Assembly: GCA_001604385.1 (NCBI GenBank)
Contig: LVBK01000016.1
Coordinates: 88,461 to 152,460 of the forward strand
DNA: 64,000 nt
Direction of reading: 5' to 3'
From: Spirochaetales bacterium Spiro_09
GTDB taxonomy: Bacteria; Spirochaetota; Spirochaetia; Treponematales; Treponemataceae
Shown here one piece after another: positions 7,772-16,376 of this stretch. Every line of letters begins with the position of its first letter. The first letter of the stretch is position 1. A program made the position numbers and the translations under genes. The notes beneath the pieces are model-generated. The model did no database searches, was not told where the DNA came from, and was given only the letters and a program-made list of their open reading frames with translations.

Positions 7772-9514
7772 ATGATTAACGTCAAGATAAACGGAAACCC
7801 CGTTCAAGTGCCCGAGGGAACCTCGATCCTGGCCGCAGCCAAAATGGTAAACGTCAAGATCCCGTCCCTCTGCTATAATTCGGATCTGCCTGCATGGGCC
7901 TCATGCGGTATTTGTATCGTGCGCCTTGAAGGCTCGCCCCGTATGCTCCGCGCATGCTGCACCGCCTGTACCGAGGGCATGAGTGTCATCACCCATGATC
8001 CCGAGATCGTCAAGGCACGCCGCACCGTGCTCGAGCTCATTCTGTCAAACCATCCGCAGGAGTGTCTGACCTGTACCCGCAACAACCAGTGCGAGCTGCA
8101 GAGTCTTGCGGCCGAATTTGGTCTGCGCCAGATTCGCTTCGAACAATACATCATCGACCGTCCCCTGGACGACAGCAATGACGCGATTGTCTTCGACCGC
8201 AACAAGTGCATCAACTGTGGCCGCTGCGTCGAGGTATGCCAGCGCATGCAGGGCGTCAATGCCATCGAGTACCAGGGACGCGGAGGCAAAACGGTCATCG
8301 GACCGGCCGCCCTCGTTGACCTTTCTGACTCTCCATGCGTACGCTGCGGTCAGTGCGCGGCCCATTGCCCGGTCGGCGCTATCTACGAAGCGCACTCCAG
8401 CCGCAAGGTATGGGACCGTCTCGATGACGCCGAAACCGTTACCGTCGCGCAGATTGCACCGGCTGTCCGTGTTGCCCTCGGCGAAGAATTCGGCCTTGCA
8501 CCCGGATCGATCTCCACAAAGAAGATTTATTCCGCGCTTCGCCGCATCGGGTTTGACTATGTATTCGACACGAACTTTTCCGCAGACCTTACCATCATGG
8601 AAGAGGGCATCGAGTTCATCAACCGGCTGACCAAAAACAAGGGAGCAATTCCCCTGTTCACTTCATGCTGTCCGTCCTGGGTCGATTATGCGGAGAAAAA
8701 CTGCCATGATCTGTTGCCCCATGTTTCCACCGCAAAGAGCCCCCAGCAAATGATGGGCGCGGTTATCAAGACCTACTGGGCACAAAAGGCCGGAATCGAT
8801 CCCAAAAAGATTTTCTCCGTCTCGATCATGCCCTGTACCGCAAAGAAGTACGAACGCAAGCGTAACGATGACATGAAAAGCTCCGGTTTCGACGACGTTG
8901 ACAGCGTCCTGACAACCCGCGAGCTTGCCCGGTTTATCCGCCAGGCCGGTATTGACTTCAACAGCCTCGAGGAAAGCGAAGCCGACAACCCCCTCGGACC
9001 GTACACCGGTGCGGGAACCATTTTCGGCGCAACCGGCGGTGTTATGGAGGCTGCAATCCGCACCGCATACGCGGTGATCACCGGCCAGGAACTGTCTGAC
9101 ATCAATTTCATGCCGGCACGCGGCCTGGAAGGCGTCAAGGAAGCGAAAGTCGATGTCAAGGGAACCGAAGTACGCATTGCCGTTGTACACCAGCTTGGTA
9201 ATGTCGACGCGGTTGTCAGCAAGGTACGCGAGGCAATCGCGGCCAAGGCGGAACCCCCGTATCACTTCATCGAGGTCATGGCTTGCCGGGGCGGTTGTAT
9301 CGCCGGCGGCGGACAACCCTACGGAGCGACCGACGAGGTTCGTGCTAAACGCATTGCCGGTCTCTACAAGGACGACGTTGACTCGAAAATCCGTGTTTCC
9401 CACAAGAATCCCTATGTACAGCAAGTATATACCGAGTTCTTCAAGGAGCCGAATTCAGAGAAGGCGCATCACCTTCTGCACACCCACTATGTAGAGCGCC
9501 CGCTCTACAAGTAA
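7772..9514 (+). CDS. hydA: [FeFe]-hydrogenase catalytic subunit (HydA)
   Basis: The 580-residue enzyme produces or oxidises H2 at the H-cluster. It has an N-terminal plant-type [2Fe-2S] domain, a His-Cys [4Fe-4S] motif (HPQECLTCTRNNQC), two [4Fe-4S] motifs (CINCGRCVEVCQ, CVRCGQCAAHCP), and the three H-cluster signatures: FTSCCPSW (L1), MPCTAKKYE (L2) and EVMACRGGCIAGGGQP (L3). L3 carries Arg where many enzymes have Pro. A small-subunit-type C-terminus follows (YTEFF to the end). Maturases HydE, HydF and HydG are not in the window. With HydB and HydC it should form a soluble NADH/ferredoxin-linked hydrogenase that disposes of fermentation electrons. Confidence 0.95.
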   Translation: MINVKINGNPVQVPEGTSILAAAKMVNVKIPSLCYNSDLPAWASCGICIVRLEGSPRMLRACCTACTEGMSVITHDPEIVKARRTVLELILSNHPQECLTCTRNNQCELQSLAAEFGLRQIRFEQYIIDRPLDDSNDAIVFDRNKCINCGRCVEVCQRMQGVNAIEYQGRGGKTVIGPAALVDLSDSPCVRCGQCAAHCPVGAIYEAHSSRKVWDRLDDAETVTVAQIAPAVRVALGEEFGLAPGSISTKKIYSALRRIGFDYVFDTNFSADLTIMEEGIEFINRLTKNKGAIPLFTSCCPSWVDYAEKNCHDLLPHVSTAKSPQQMMGAVIKTYWAQKAGIDPKKIFSVSIMPCTAKKYERKRNDDMKSSGFDDVDSVLTTRELARFIRQAGIDFNSLEESEADNPLGPYTGAGTIFGATGGVMEAAIRTAYAVITGQELSDINFMPARGLEGVKEAKVDVKGTEVRIAVVHQLGNVDAVVSKVREAIAAKAEPPYHFIEVMACRGGCIAGGGQPYGATDEVRAKRIAGLYKDDVDSKIRVSHKNPYVQQVYTEFFKEPNSEKAHHLLHTHYVERPLYK

Positions 9515-9523
9515 AATCACCGG

Positions 9524-9562
9524 AAAAGTCCCGCAGGTTTATCCTGCGGGACTTTTTTTTTT
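9524..9562 (+). terminator. Intrinsic terminator of the hydrogenase operon
   Basis: A perfect stem of at least 12 base pairs (AAGTCCCGCAGG with CCTGCGGGACTT) around loop TTTAT is followed by eight or more T. It begins ten bases after the hydA stop codon. Confidence 0.95.
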
Positions 9563-9564
9563 CG

Positions 9565-9595
9565 TTGACGCAAGGCTCACCACTCCTGATATAAT
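9565..9595 (+). promoter_or_regulatory. Extended -10 promoter before the membrane protein gene
   Basis: TATAAT at 9590-9595 is preceded by TG and one base (extended -10). TTGACG at 9565-9570 lies 19 bases upstream, which is longer than ideal but tolerable with the TG element. Confidence 0.55.
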
Positions 9596-9631
9596 ATCGC
9601 GTAGCCGCCTTACGGGCCACGAGGTATAAAA

Positions 9632-10570
9632 TTGCCGCTTAAACGTTGCGTATCCATGCTTGTCGCGCTGTCATGGCTGACAATATCGGTAATGGCAGAA
9701 ATCAACCCGTCGCATACCCTGTCAAAAAACCACACTGGCGTATTCATCTCGGTTATTCTGTATGTGTTAATTCCGCTTCTGTCAGTTATTATGCAACATG
9801 CAGTGTTTGCGATTGGAAAACCAGTGCGTTTTTTTATTGCGCTTACGGCATACCACATTTTTCTGACCTTCGCGGTCTATTGGGCTTCGGCGGTTTCACA
9901 CCGTGATTATCAGTCGCTTCTATTCCAGCTGATACTGGTCTTCATTGCGGCCGTGCTGCTGCAAATTCCCGAATTCAGAATATCCCGAAATAAAAAGCAG
10001 ATATACAAAACAACCTTCTATTTCGTCATGATTATTTTTATTATCTTTCTTTTCTGGCTTATGTTGATGGGGTACGCTATCGTTACCCGAAGCGAGCCAC
10101 GCTGGATTGAATCCACCGCCTACAATTTTGTCGGAGCGTTCATCTCGCTCGTGATGTTGATGTGCGCGGTAGCCCTCCATCACCGGACATACCAGGTATT
10201 CGAAGTCACCGGCAATAATATTGTATGGAATGACGATGATATCAGCGACCATTTTACCCAGGCAGAAAAGTCAGTCCTACTAACCTACGTTCACAATCCG
10301 GAATCCTGCACGTGTAACACCTTGACGGGCATAATAGAACCGGAGGAAACGGGACAATGCCGCGTATGTATTGAAAAGGGCTGGAGCGCCATCAATTGCA
10401 AGAACTTCCGGAAGGCAAAGAAATACACACTTGCCATTAAAAAGTATCTCGAACTCTTGGGAGTCGGTACGATTGTTCAGGTATCAGAAAAATATCACCT
10501 GATCAAGCAGTACGGATGGAAATTACGCTTCTTTGATGACGTTCTCTTCGTCAAATCCAGAAATAAATAA
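9632..10570 (+). CDS. Six-TM membrane protein with a C-terminal Cys cluster, unknown function
   Basis: I do not recognise this 312-residue protein. It has about six hydrophobic segments (residues 5-22, 37-58, 64-86, 92-113, 126-150, 163-185) and a soluble tail of about 120 residues. The tail contains CTC, then about 14 residues on CRVC, then a Cys eight residues later, a spacing that could hold Zn or an Fe-S cluster. The TTG at 9632 is supported by GAGGT at 9621-9625. The gene is flanked by its own promoter and ends inside a perfect palindrome, so it seems monocistronic. Confidence 0.65.
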   Translation: MPLKRCVSMLVALSWLTISVMAEINPSHTLSKNHTGVFISVILYVLIPLLSVIMQHAVFAIGKPVRFFIALTAYHIFLTFAVYWASAVSHRDYQSLLFQLILVFIAAVLLQIPEFRISRNKKQIYKTTFYFVMIIFIIFLFWLMLMGYAIVTRSEPRWIESTAYNFVGAFISLVMLMCAVALHHRTYQVFEVTGNNIVWNDDDISDHFTQAEKSVLLTYVHNPESCTCNTLTGIIEPEETGQCRVCIEKGWSAINCKNFRKAKKYTLAIKKYLELLGVGTIVQVSEKYHLIKQYGWKLRFFDDVLFVKSRNK

Positions 10571-10587
10571 GTGACCGGTCACTTATT
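10566..10587. promoter_or_regulatory. 22-bp perfect palindrome upstream of the repeat lipoprotein
   Basis: Half-site AATAAGTGACC is followed immediately by its exact complement with no loop. It overlaps the stop codon of the membrane protein and the first two bases of a possible -35 (TTGAAC 10586-10591, AATAAT 10608-10613, 16-base spacing). An uninterrupted palindrome with no T run suits a dimeric repressor site better than a terminator. Confidence 0.55.
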
Positions 10588-10672
10588 GAACCTGCTTTCC
10601 TCTTGCGAATAATTCAGGACCGTCCAGATAATTGACTTCATCTCGTAAAGATACGTTCCACTGGAGGAAGTC

Positions 10673-12790
10673 ATGATCAAGAAAGTATATCTGCTATGTA
10701 TTGCGTGTGCATTCATTGCACTACTATGGACCGGTTGCGCACAGGCAACGGACGGGAAAGATACTCCCCAGGAGGTCACCTTTACCGTTACGTTTCAGTG
10801 TAACGGTGGCTCACCGGTTGAGCCGGTACAAGTTGAGTCGGGAAGACGGTTCAGTGAACCGGTATCACCGGTCAGACAGGGCTTCGGATTTGCCGGATGG
10901 TACAAGGATAACAACTTCACGACACCTTGGGATTTTGAACACGATCGGGTGAATCAGAATATTACCCTTTACGCGCGATGGGAGCCGATTGAACAGCCAC
11001 AAGAAATGGTGTATACATCCCTTCCCGCTTCCGCCGACGGCACCTGGTCGTATCAGGGCTCCACTATTTTCGTTATCAGCGGTTCTGTCATATCCTATAA
11101 TGGCGTTTCCAATCTCCTTGCATTCTTCGATCAGGACGGGGAACTCTTTTATCAGGTTTCGGGTAACTATGTCCCGCTGACAAACTATACCTGGGACGGA
11201 TCGGTTATCAGATTCTCGGGCGTCGCCCTTGACCATACCCCGCCCGGAGGTACCACCGAGCCGATAAACTATACTTTAATTCCCGCTTCCGCCGACGGCA
11301 CCTGGTCGCTGAATGGAACGATCATCTTTACCGTAACCGATTCCTGCATCGATTATGCGGGATTTACGATACTTCCCCTTGTCTACGATGACGAGGGGAA
11401 CCTCTATTATCAATACACAGCATCCTATTACCCGCTGACCGGTTATACCTGGGACGGGTCGGTCATCAGAGACTCGGGTGTCGCCCTTGACCACACCCCG
11501 CCCGGAGGTACCACAGAACCAGTAAACTACACCGCTCTTCCCGCTTCCGCCGACGGCACCTGGTCGTATGAGGGAACAATCATTTTGACCGTAAGCAACT
11601 CGATTATTTCGTACAACGGACTGTCAAATCTACCAGCGGTTTACGATGATGAGGGTAATCTCTATTACGAGTATATGGAAAATTACGTTCCCCTTACCTA
11701 TTATACCTGGGACGGGTCAGTAATCAGAATTTCCGGTGTCGCCCTTGACCACACCCCTCCCGGAGGTACCACAGAACCGGTAAACTACACCGCTCTTCCC
11801 GCTTCCGCCGACGGTACCTGGTCGCTCTATGGAACGCCCGCCTTCACCATAACCGATTCCTGCATCGATTATGCCGGCCTTTCGACCCTGCCTCTTGTCT
11901 ATGATGACGACGGAAACCTGTACTACACCTACGGCGGCTCCTATTACCCCCTGTCCGGCTATACCTGGGACGGGTCAGTAATCAGAATTTCAGGTGTCGC
12001 CCTTGACCACACCCCTCCCGGAGGAACTACCGAACCGGTCAACTATACGCAGCTGCCCGCTTCCGCCGACGGCACCTGGTCGCTCTATGGAGTGGCCGTC
12101 TTTACCGTAACCGATTCCTGCATCGATTATGCCGGCCTTTCGTCCCTGCCCCTTGTCTACGATGACGACGGAAACCTCTACTATTCCTACGGCGGCTCTT
12201 ATTATCCGCTGTCAGGCTATACCTGGGACGGTACCGTTATCAGTGCGATGGGCCTCGCCCTTGACCACACCCCGCCCGGAGGTACCACAGAACCGGTTAC
12301 CTACACCGCTCTTCCCGCTTCTGCTGACGGCACCTGGTCGCTCTATGGAACGCCCGCCTTCACCATAACCGATTCCTGCATCGATTATGCCGGCCTTTCG
12401 ACCCTGCCCCTTGTCTTCGATGACGACGGGAACCTCTACTATTCCTATGGCGGCTCCTATTACCCCCTGTCCGGCTATACCTGGGACGGGTCAGTAATCA
12501 GAATTTCAGGTATCGCCCTTGACCATACCCCGCCCGGAGGCAGCACCGGACCAGCTACTTACACGCAGTTGCCCGCTTCCGCCGACGGTACCTGGTCGTT
12601 CTATGGTACGGTAATTTTCAGCATCAACAACTCGATAATGAGTTATCAGACAATGACAAATATACCTGTCTTCTACGATTCAAACGGAAACCTTATCATG
12701 CAATATATGGGGGTGTATTCACCATTGTCCGGCTATACCTGGGACGGTACCGCCATCTACTTTCAGGGCTTTCAATTAACCAAGTCATAA
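10673..12790 (+). CDS. Repeat lipoprotein with one InlB B-type repeat and seven 86-residue repeats
   Basis: The 705-residue product has a lipobox LLWTGC, so it should be lipid-anchored. Residues about 38-105 form a Listeria-Bacteroides (InlB B-type) repeat with GGSPVEP and FAGWYKDNNF. The rest is seven tandem copies of an 86-residue unit (the last is 77), each starting YTxLPASADGTWS and centred on YDDxGNLYY and YTWDGSVI. The linker DHTPPGGTTEP is almost invariant. Internal tyrosine and tryptophan spacing suggests a small beta domain displayed as beads on a string, as in adhesins or glycan-binding surface proteins. GGAGG precedes the ATG by five bases. The binding target is unknown. Confidence 0.85.
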   Translation: MIKKVYLLCIACAFIALLWTGCAQATDGKDTPQEVTFTVTFQCNGGSPVEPVQVESGRRFSEPVSPVRQGFGFAGWYKDNNFTTPWDFEHDRVNQNITLYARWEPIEQPQEMVYTSLPASADGTWSYQGSTIFVISGSVISYNGVSNLLAFFDQDGELFYQVSGNYVPLTNYTWDGSVIRFSGVALDHTPPGGTTEPINYTLIPASADGTWSLNGTIIFTVTDSCIDYAGFTILPLVYDDEGNLYYQYTASYYPLTGYTWDGSVIRDSGVALDHTPPGGTTEPVNYTALPASADGTWSYEGTIILTVSNSIISYNGLSNLPAVYDDEGNLYYEYMENYVPLTYYTWDGSVIRISGVALDHTPPGGTTEPVNYTALPASADGTWSLYGTPAFTITDSCIDYAGLSTLPLVYDDDGNLYYTYGGSYYPLSGYTWDGSVIRISGVALDHTPPGGTTEPVNYTQLPASADGTWSLYGVAVFTVTDSCIDYAGLSSLPLVYDDDGNLYYSYGGSYYPLSGYTWDGTVISAMGLALDHTPPGGTTEPVTYTALPASADGTWSLYGTPAFTITDSCIDYAGLSTLPLVFDDDGNLYYSYGGSYYPLSGYTWDGSVIRISGIALDHTPPGGSTGPATYTQLPASADGTWSFYGTVIFSINNSIMSYQTMTNIPVFYDSNGNLIMQYMGVYSPLSGYTWDGTAIYFQGFQLTKS
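11009..12787 (+). repeat. 258-bp tandem coding repeat, seven units
   Basis: Units start at 11009, 11267, 11525, 11783, 12041, 12299 and 12557, always 258 bases apart except for the shortened last unit of 231 bases. Units 4 and 6 are very similar to each other, as are parts of unit 5, while units 1 and 7 are the most diverged. This suggests expansion from the middle of the array by recombination. Confidence 0.92.
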
Positions 12791-12814
12791 TCAAAAAATA
12801 ATTAAAAAAAATGG

Positions 12815-12855
12815 CACCGGCTGAAACGCACCTTTTGTTTCAGCCGGTGTTTTTA
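12815..12855 (+). terminator. Intrinsic terminator of the repeat lipoprotein
   Basis: CACCGGCTGAAA pairs perfectly with TTTCAGCCGGTG, followed by five T, A and three more T. It lies 25 bases after the stop codon. Confidence 0.9.
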
Positions 12856-12861
12856 TTTCCA

Positions 12862-12890
12862 TTGACCGTGTAATAAACCCCTTATATGAT
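12862..12890 (+). promoter_or_regulatory. Promoter of the flavodoxin-like/ferric-reductase pair
   Basis: TTGACC at 12862-12867 and TATGAT at 12885-12890 are 17 bases apart. The start site is predicted near 12897, with AAAGGAG just before the ATG at 12946. Confidence 0.75.
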
Positions 12891-12945
12891 ACACGTGGCA
12901 GCGGATGCAGCGTTATATGAATCATCCGCCCGGTAAAGGAGTCTT

Positions 12946-13422
12946 ATGCGAAACGGTAATAAATTCCTGGTTGTATTGATAATGCTCGGGCTGCTGTGTT
13001 CATTTGGTTTGAATGCCCAATCGAAGGGGACAATTCTTCTTGCCTCGGAAAAAACCCGCTTTAAAGACCTGTTGATCGAAGAGCTCGAGACTCTGTTTGT
13101 CAACGCGGGATACACAATCAAAAAGGCGGAACATCCCAAAGGCGGGCTGGACAGCTATAAGGCATCGGATTATAGAGCGGTATTCATTACGAACTCGGGC
13201 GTCAATTCCCGCGTTCGTCCCTGGGTTGTACAATGGATCGAAAAAAACCGCAACTCAAATGCATACATACTTCTTCACACTACCCAAATTCGGGACTGGA
13301 CAGTAAAAACCGATGTCGATGCGGTTACCAGCGCATCGGCTAACGGTGATGTGAAAAAACTGGCAAGAGACTACTTTCTGCAAATAACGCGCAATATCGA
13401 GCAAAAAGGTTCTGTGCAATGA
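12946..13422 (+). CDS. Secreted flavodoxin-like protein, unknown function
   Basis: The 158-residue protein has a signal peptide ending near GLNAQS and a compact alpha/beta domain with a first strand TILLASEK, a helix, and DYRAVFITNSG, as in a flavodoxin-like fold. I see no clear FMN phosphate-binding loop (the T/S-rich turn of true flavodoxins). No enzymatic motif is recognised. Its stop codon overlaps the start of the ferric-reductase-like gene by four bases (ATGA), so the two are translationally coupled and likely work together, perhaps as a periplasmic partner of the membrane reductase. Confidence 0.7.
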   Translation: MRNGNKFLVVLIMLGLLCSFGLNAQSKGTILLASEKTRFKDLLIEELETLFVNAGYTIKKAEHPKGGLDSYKASDYRAVFITNSGVNSRVRPWVVQWIEKNRNSNAYILLHTTQIRDWTVKTDVDAVTSASANGDVKKLARDYFLQITRNIEQKGSVQ

Positions 13423-14771
13423 CAACCGTCTTGAAACGCATGCTGATGCTTGCAGCGTTCGTGGTCTATCCACTCGCTGCGGTCAGTATGTTCTTTTACG
13501 GCAACTGGTACAGCTTCTTTCACAGCTATTCCCTTGCCATGTTCTTCGGCCTGACAAGTTATTGCTATTTCAGCCTTTCCCTTGTGCTCAGCGCGCGATG
13601 GAAACCCCTGGACAGACTATTTGGCCATGACCGGCTTATCGTGTATCACGCTATCATCTCGACGCTTGCGCTTGTCTGCGGGGTTTTGCATGCCGTACTC
13701 AAGTTTGTATATTTTCCCGAGCCCACATTCCAGTCAATACTCGGCGTTGCAGGACTCGGTATCTTTCTGTCTGTTATCCTCATTACCGTGATATTGATGC
13801 TCACCACTCCGGTAGACAGGATATGGCCATTTTCATTACTGCTTGCATGGGCGAAAAAAAGCATCCATATAGACTACACCCGGCTCAAGACATTCCATAA
13901 TCTGACTGCGCCTGCCTTCGTTCTCATCATCATCCATGTTATCCTTGCCTATCCTGTGCAGGAAACCGCAGGGAGGACAGCTGCTGTCGGTATATCTGGA
14001 CTGGCTGCAGTTCTGTTCTATGTGTACCACAAATTGTTCAGGCCGCTTGTTAACTATCTGGCAGACTATCGGGTTACCGAAGTTACCCACCTTAGCCCGA
14101 ACATCCTGCACATTGAATTAAGCGGGCGCAAAAACACACAATTCAAGCATAGGGGCGGACAGTTTGCCTTTTTTCGTTTTCTCGATCCCGCCTGCGGTTT
14201 TGGAGAACATCCGTTCACCATAAGCAGCCCTCCCGGTGTGAAAAACCTGACGATAACCGTAAAAAACCTTGGCGATTTTACCGCGCGGTTAAGAGACTTG
14301 AAACAGAATACCCGATGCATGATTGACGGGCCCTATGGTCTTTTTTATCCGGAACAGAATTCATCAGACCTCCTGTTCATTGCCGGAGGAATCGGAATTA
14401 CACCATTCCTGTCCATACTGGGAGAACTGCTGAATTCGCCCCGACCCACGCCCCGGAAGATCAGCATACTCTGGTCGGTACGCCATCAGGAAGAAGCTTT
14501 CGCATTGGAGTATCTGGAATCCCTTTCAGGGCAACTTGAGGGTTATCATGTGAGTATCTTTCTTACAGGAAAAACAGCTCTGGACAGCGACTTGGCACGC
14601 AATCGTATTGATTACTCCCGCCTGAAAGAAGAAGTTGACCGTTTTACCTCCCCCGAAGATATAAAAGCCTTTGTGTGCGGGCCGGAAAACTTCAATAAAG
14701 CGATGCAGCAATACCTGAAGCAAACAGGCGTGGCACAGAAAAATATCAAGATAGAGTCATTTTCGTTTTAA
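13419..14771 (+). CDS. Ferric-reductase-like membrane flavoprotein
   Basis: The 450-residue protein has an N-terminal ferric-reductase-like transmembrane domain of about six helices. Candidate haem-ligand His lie in VYHAIIS and GVLHAVLKF on one helix and in TFHNLT and IIHVIL on another. A cytoplasmic FAD domain follows (HPFTISSP, about residue 265), then a NAD(P)H domain with GGIGITPFLS (about 325) and the C-terminal CGPENF. It should move electrons from cytoplasmic NAD(P)H through flavin and haem to an acceptor outside the membrane. The coupled secreted protein upstream is a candidate acceptor. The true substrate (Fe3+, flavin, other) is not visible. Confidence 0.85.
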   Translation: MTTVLKRMLMLAAFVVYPLAAVSMFFYGNWYSFFHSYSLAMFFGLTSYCYFSLSLVLSARWKPLDRLFGHDRLIVYHAIISTLALVCGVLHAVLKFVYFPEPTFQSILGVAGLGIFLSVILITVILMLTTPVDRIWPFSLLLAWAKKSIHIDYTRLKTFHNLTAPAFVLIIIHVILAYPVQETAGRTAAVGISGLAAVLFYVYHKLFRPLVNYLADYRVTEVTHLSPNILHIELSGRKNTQFKHRGGQFAFFRFLDPACGFGEHPFTISSPPGVKNLTITVKNLGDFTARLRDLKQNTRCMIDGPYGLFYPEQNSSDLLFIAGGIGITPFLSILGELLNSPRPTPRKISILWSVRHQEEAFALEYLESLSGQLEGYHVSIFLTGKTALDSDLARNRIDYSRLKEEVDRFTSPEDIKAFVCGPENFNKAMQQYLKQTGVAQKNIKIESFSF

Positions 14772-14832
14772 TTCTTTACCAGCTCATATTCCTGGAAAGC
14801 CCTTTCTCTTTTGCACCTAAACCGCGATCTTC

Positions 14833-14916
14833 ATATCAACAAAGCTGATATATATCAATTTTCTTGACAACTGCCAAAAACCAAAATAGAGTAAACAGAA
14901 TAAGGAATTATCCTTA
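14833..14916. promoter_or_regulatory. Promoter and two candidate operators of the sugar ABC transporter
   Basis: TTGACA at 14864-14869 and TAGAGT at 14887-14892 are 17 bases apart. Inverted repeat ATATCA-N7-TGATAT (14833-14851) lies just upstream of the -35, and TAAGGA-N4-TCCTTA (14901-14916) lies on the predicted start site. Either could bind a sugar-responsive regulator, for example the ArsR-type protein encoded at 18194. Confidence 0.6.
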
Positions 14917-14951
14917 AGAAATCTGCACTATATGCTAATTAGGGGGAAATG

Positions 14952-16250
14952 ATGATGAGATTCCGGAAAATTGCAGTTCTTTCTGCAGTATTTGCTCTTG
15001 TATTACCGGCTCTTGTGCTTGCAGGCGGAGCACAAGACAGTACTGGCGCGTCACAGGGAAAGCAAAAAGTCAGTTGGTGGCATATCGGTACAGCCGCAAA
15101 TGACCGGGTAATGTATCAAGGCTTCGCGGATGAATTCATGAAGCTGAACCCGAATGTGACAATCGAGATCACCGTACTTGAAAATGAAGCCTTCAAGAGC
15201 AAGCTGACCACCGTCATGCAATCAGGGAATCCTCCCGATATTTTCCAGACATGGGGCGGTGGCGTTCTGAGCGAGTATGCACGGGCCGGACTGACCCGGG
15301 ATATAACTCCCCAAGTAAAGGGTACCGCATGGGGCAATTCTATGGCATCCGGTGTATGGGAATTATACAGCACGGATGGCAAGGTGTATGCCGTACCGAA
15401 TGATGCCGGTTGTATTACTTTCTGGTACAACAAGGACTTGCTTGCCAAAGTAGGGTATACCTCATTTCCGACAGATTGGGACGATTTTCTGGTACTGGTG
15501 AAGAAACTTAAAGATGCAGGAATAACACCGATAGCGATTGCCGGAGGCGATAAATGGCCAGCAATGTTCTATTGGGCATATCTCTCCCTGCGTCTCGGCG
15601 GCCCTCAACTCTTCCAGGAAACCTTCTCCGGAAAGAATACACAGGGTTTCAATCATCCGTCTTTCGTCAAGGCAGGACAGATGCTTGCAGAACTTGTCGC
15701 CCTCAAACCATTCCAGGATGGATTCCTTGGAGCAACCTACAACGACCAGGCAGCACTCGTTGGAAACGGGCAGGCGGCTATGGAGCTAATGGGTCAATGG
15801 GCCCCCAACGTACAACGTGATAATTCAACCAGCAAGGCCGGTATCGGCGACAAGCTGGCAGTGGCCACATTCCCGGCTATCAAGGGTGGCAAGGGAAAAA
15901 CAACCGAAGTGATGGGTGGCGGCGGCGGATTCGCATTGGGTAAAAATGCCTCCGACATGGCGATTGAATTCGTCAAATTCCTGACAAACAAGGAAAATCA
16001 GATCACCATTGCAAAAACAAACGGTTCATTGGTAACCACCAAGGGAGCAGAAATAGGTATTGAAGATCCCAATGCCAAGATGGTTAAGGCTCTTGTGGAT
16101 ACCTGTACCTTCTTCCAGCTGTATCTGGATCAATATCTGTCTCCCTCCGCTGGTGGCATCCTCAATGACTCAGTGCAGGCCATTCTTGCCGGAACAAAGA
16201 CACCGGAACAGGCTGCAGCGGCAATTCAGGCAGAGTTTATAAACAAATAA
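14952..16250 (+). CDS. Sugar ABC transporter substrate-binding protein
   Basis: The 432-residue family-1 (MalE-like) binding protein has a signal peptide ending VLAGGAQDS with no Cys, so it should be a soluble periplasmic protein and not a lipoprotein. The mature part reads KVSWWHIG, then MQSGNPPDIFQTWGGG and FWYNKDLL, typical of carbohydrate-binding proteins. Three ATG codons are in tandem (14949, 14952, 14955). AGGGGG at 14941-14946 is best spaced for the second or third. It is followed by a strong hairpin and two permease genes. The sugar is probably an oligosaccharide but cannot be named. Confidence 0.9.
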   Translation: MMRFRKIAVLSAVFALVLPALVLAGGAQDSTGASQGKQKVSWWHIGTAANDRVMYQGFADEFMKLNPNVTIEITVLENEAFKSKLTTVMQSGNPPDIFQTWGGGVLSEYARAGLTRDITPQVKGTAWGNSMASGVWELYSTDGKVYAVPNDAGCITFWYNKDLLAKVGYTSFPTDWDDFLVLVKKLKDAGITPIAIAGGDKWPAMFYWAYLSLRLGGPQLFQETFSGKNTQGFNHPSFVKAGQMLAELVALKPFQDGFLGATYNDQAALVGNGQAAMELMGQWAPNVQRDNSTSKAGIGDKLAVATFPAIKGGKGKTTEVMGGGGGFALGKNASDMAIEFVKFLTNKENQITIAKTNGSLVTTKGAEIGIEDPNAKMVKALVDTCTFFQLYLDQYLSPSAGGILNDSVQAILAGTKTPEQAAAAIQAEFINK

Positions 16251-16267
16251 AGGCAATGTATCCAAAA

Positions 16268-16303
16268 GCACCTGGAATTAACCCAATCGGGCATTCCAGG
16301 TGC
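16268..16303 (+). promoter_or_regulatory. Intercistronic hairpin after the binding-protein gene
   Basis: GCACCTGGAAT pairs perfectly with ATTCCAGGTGC around 14 bases, with no T run. Such stems after binding-protein genes commonly protect the upstream mRNA, so more binding protein than permease is made. Confidence 0.65.
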
Positions 16304-16376
16304 CTTCCGGGCAGGAACGAAGGCACAGACCTGCTGATCGCAATGTACATCCAAAACCATTTCGTTGAGGTGTGAG

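Noticed and set aside
11009..12787. Possible CRISPR array
   Set aside because: The repeats are 258 bp, in frame and coding, with no spacers.
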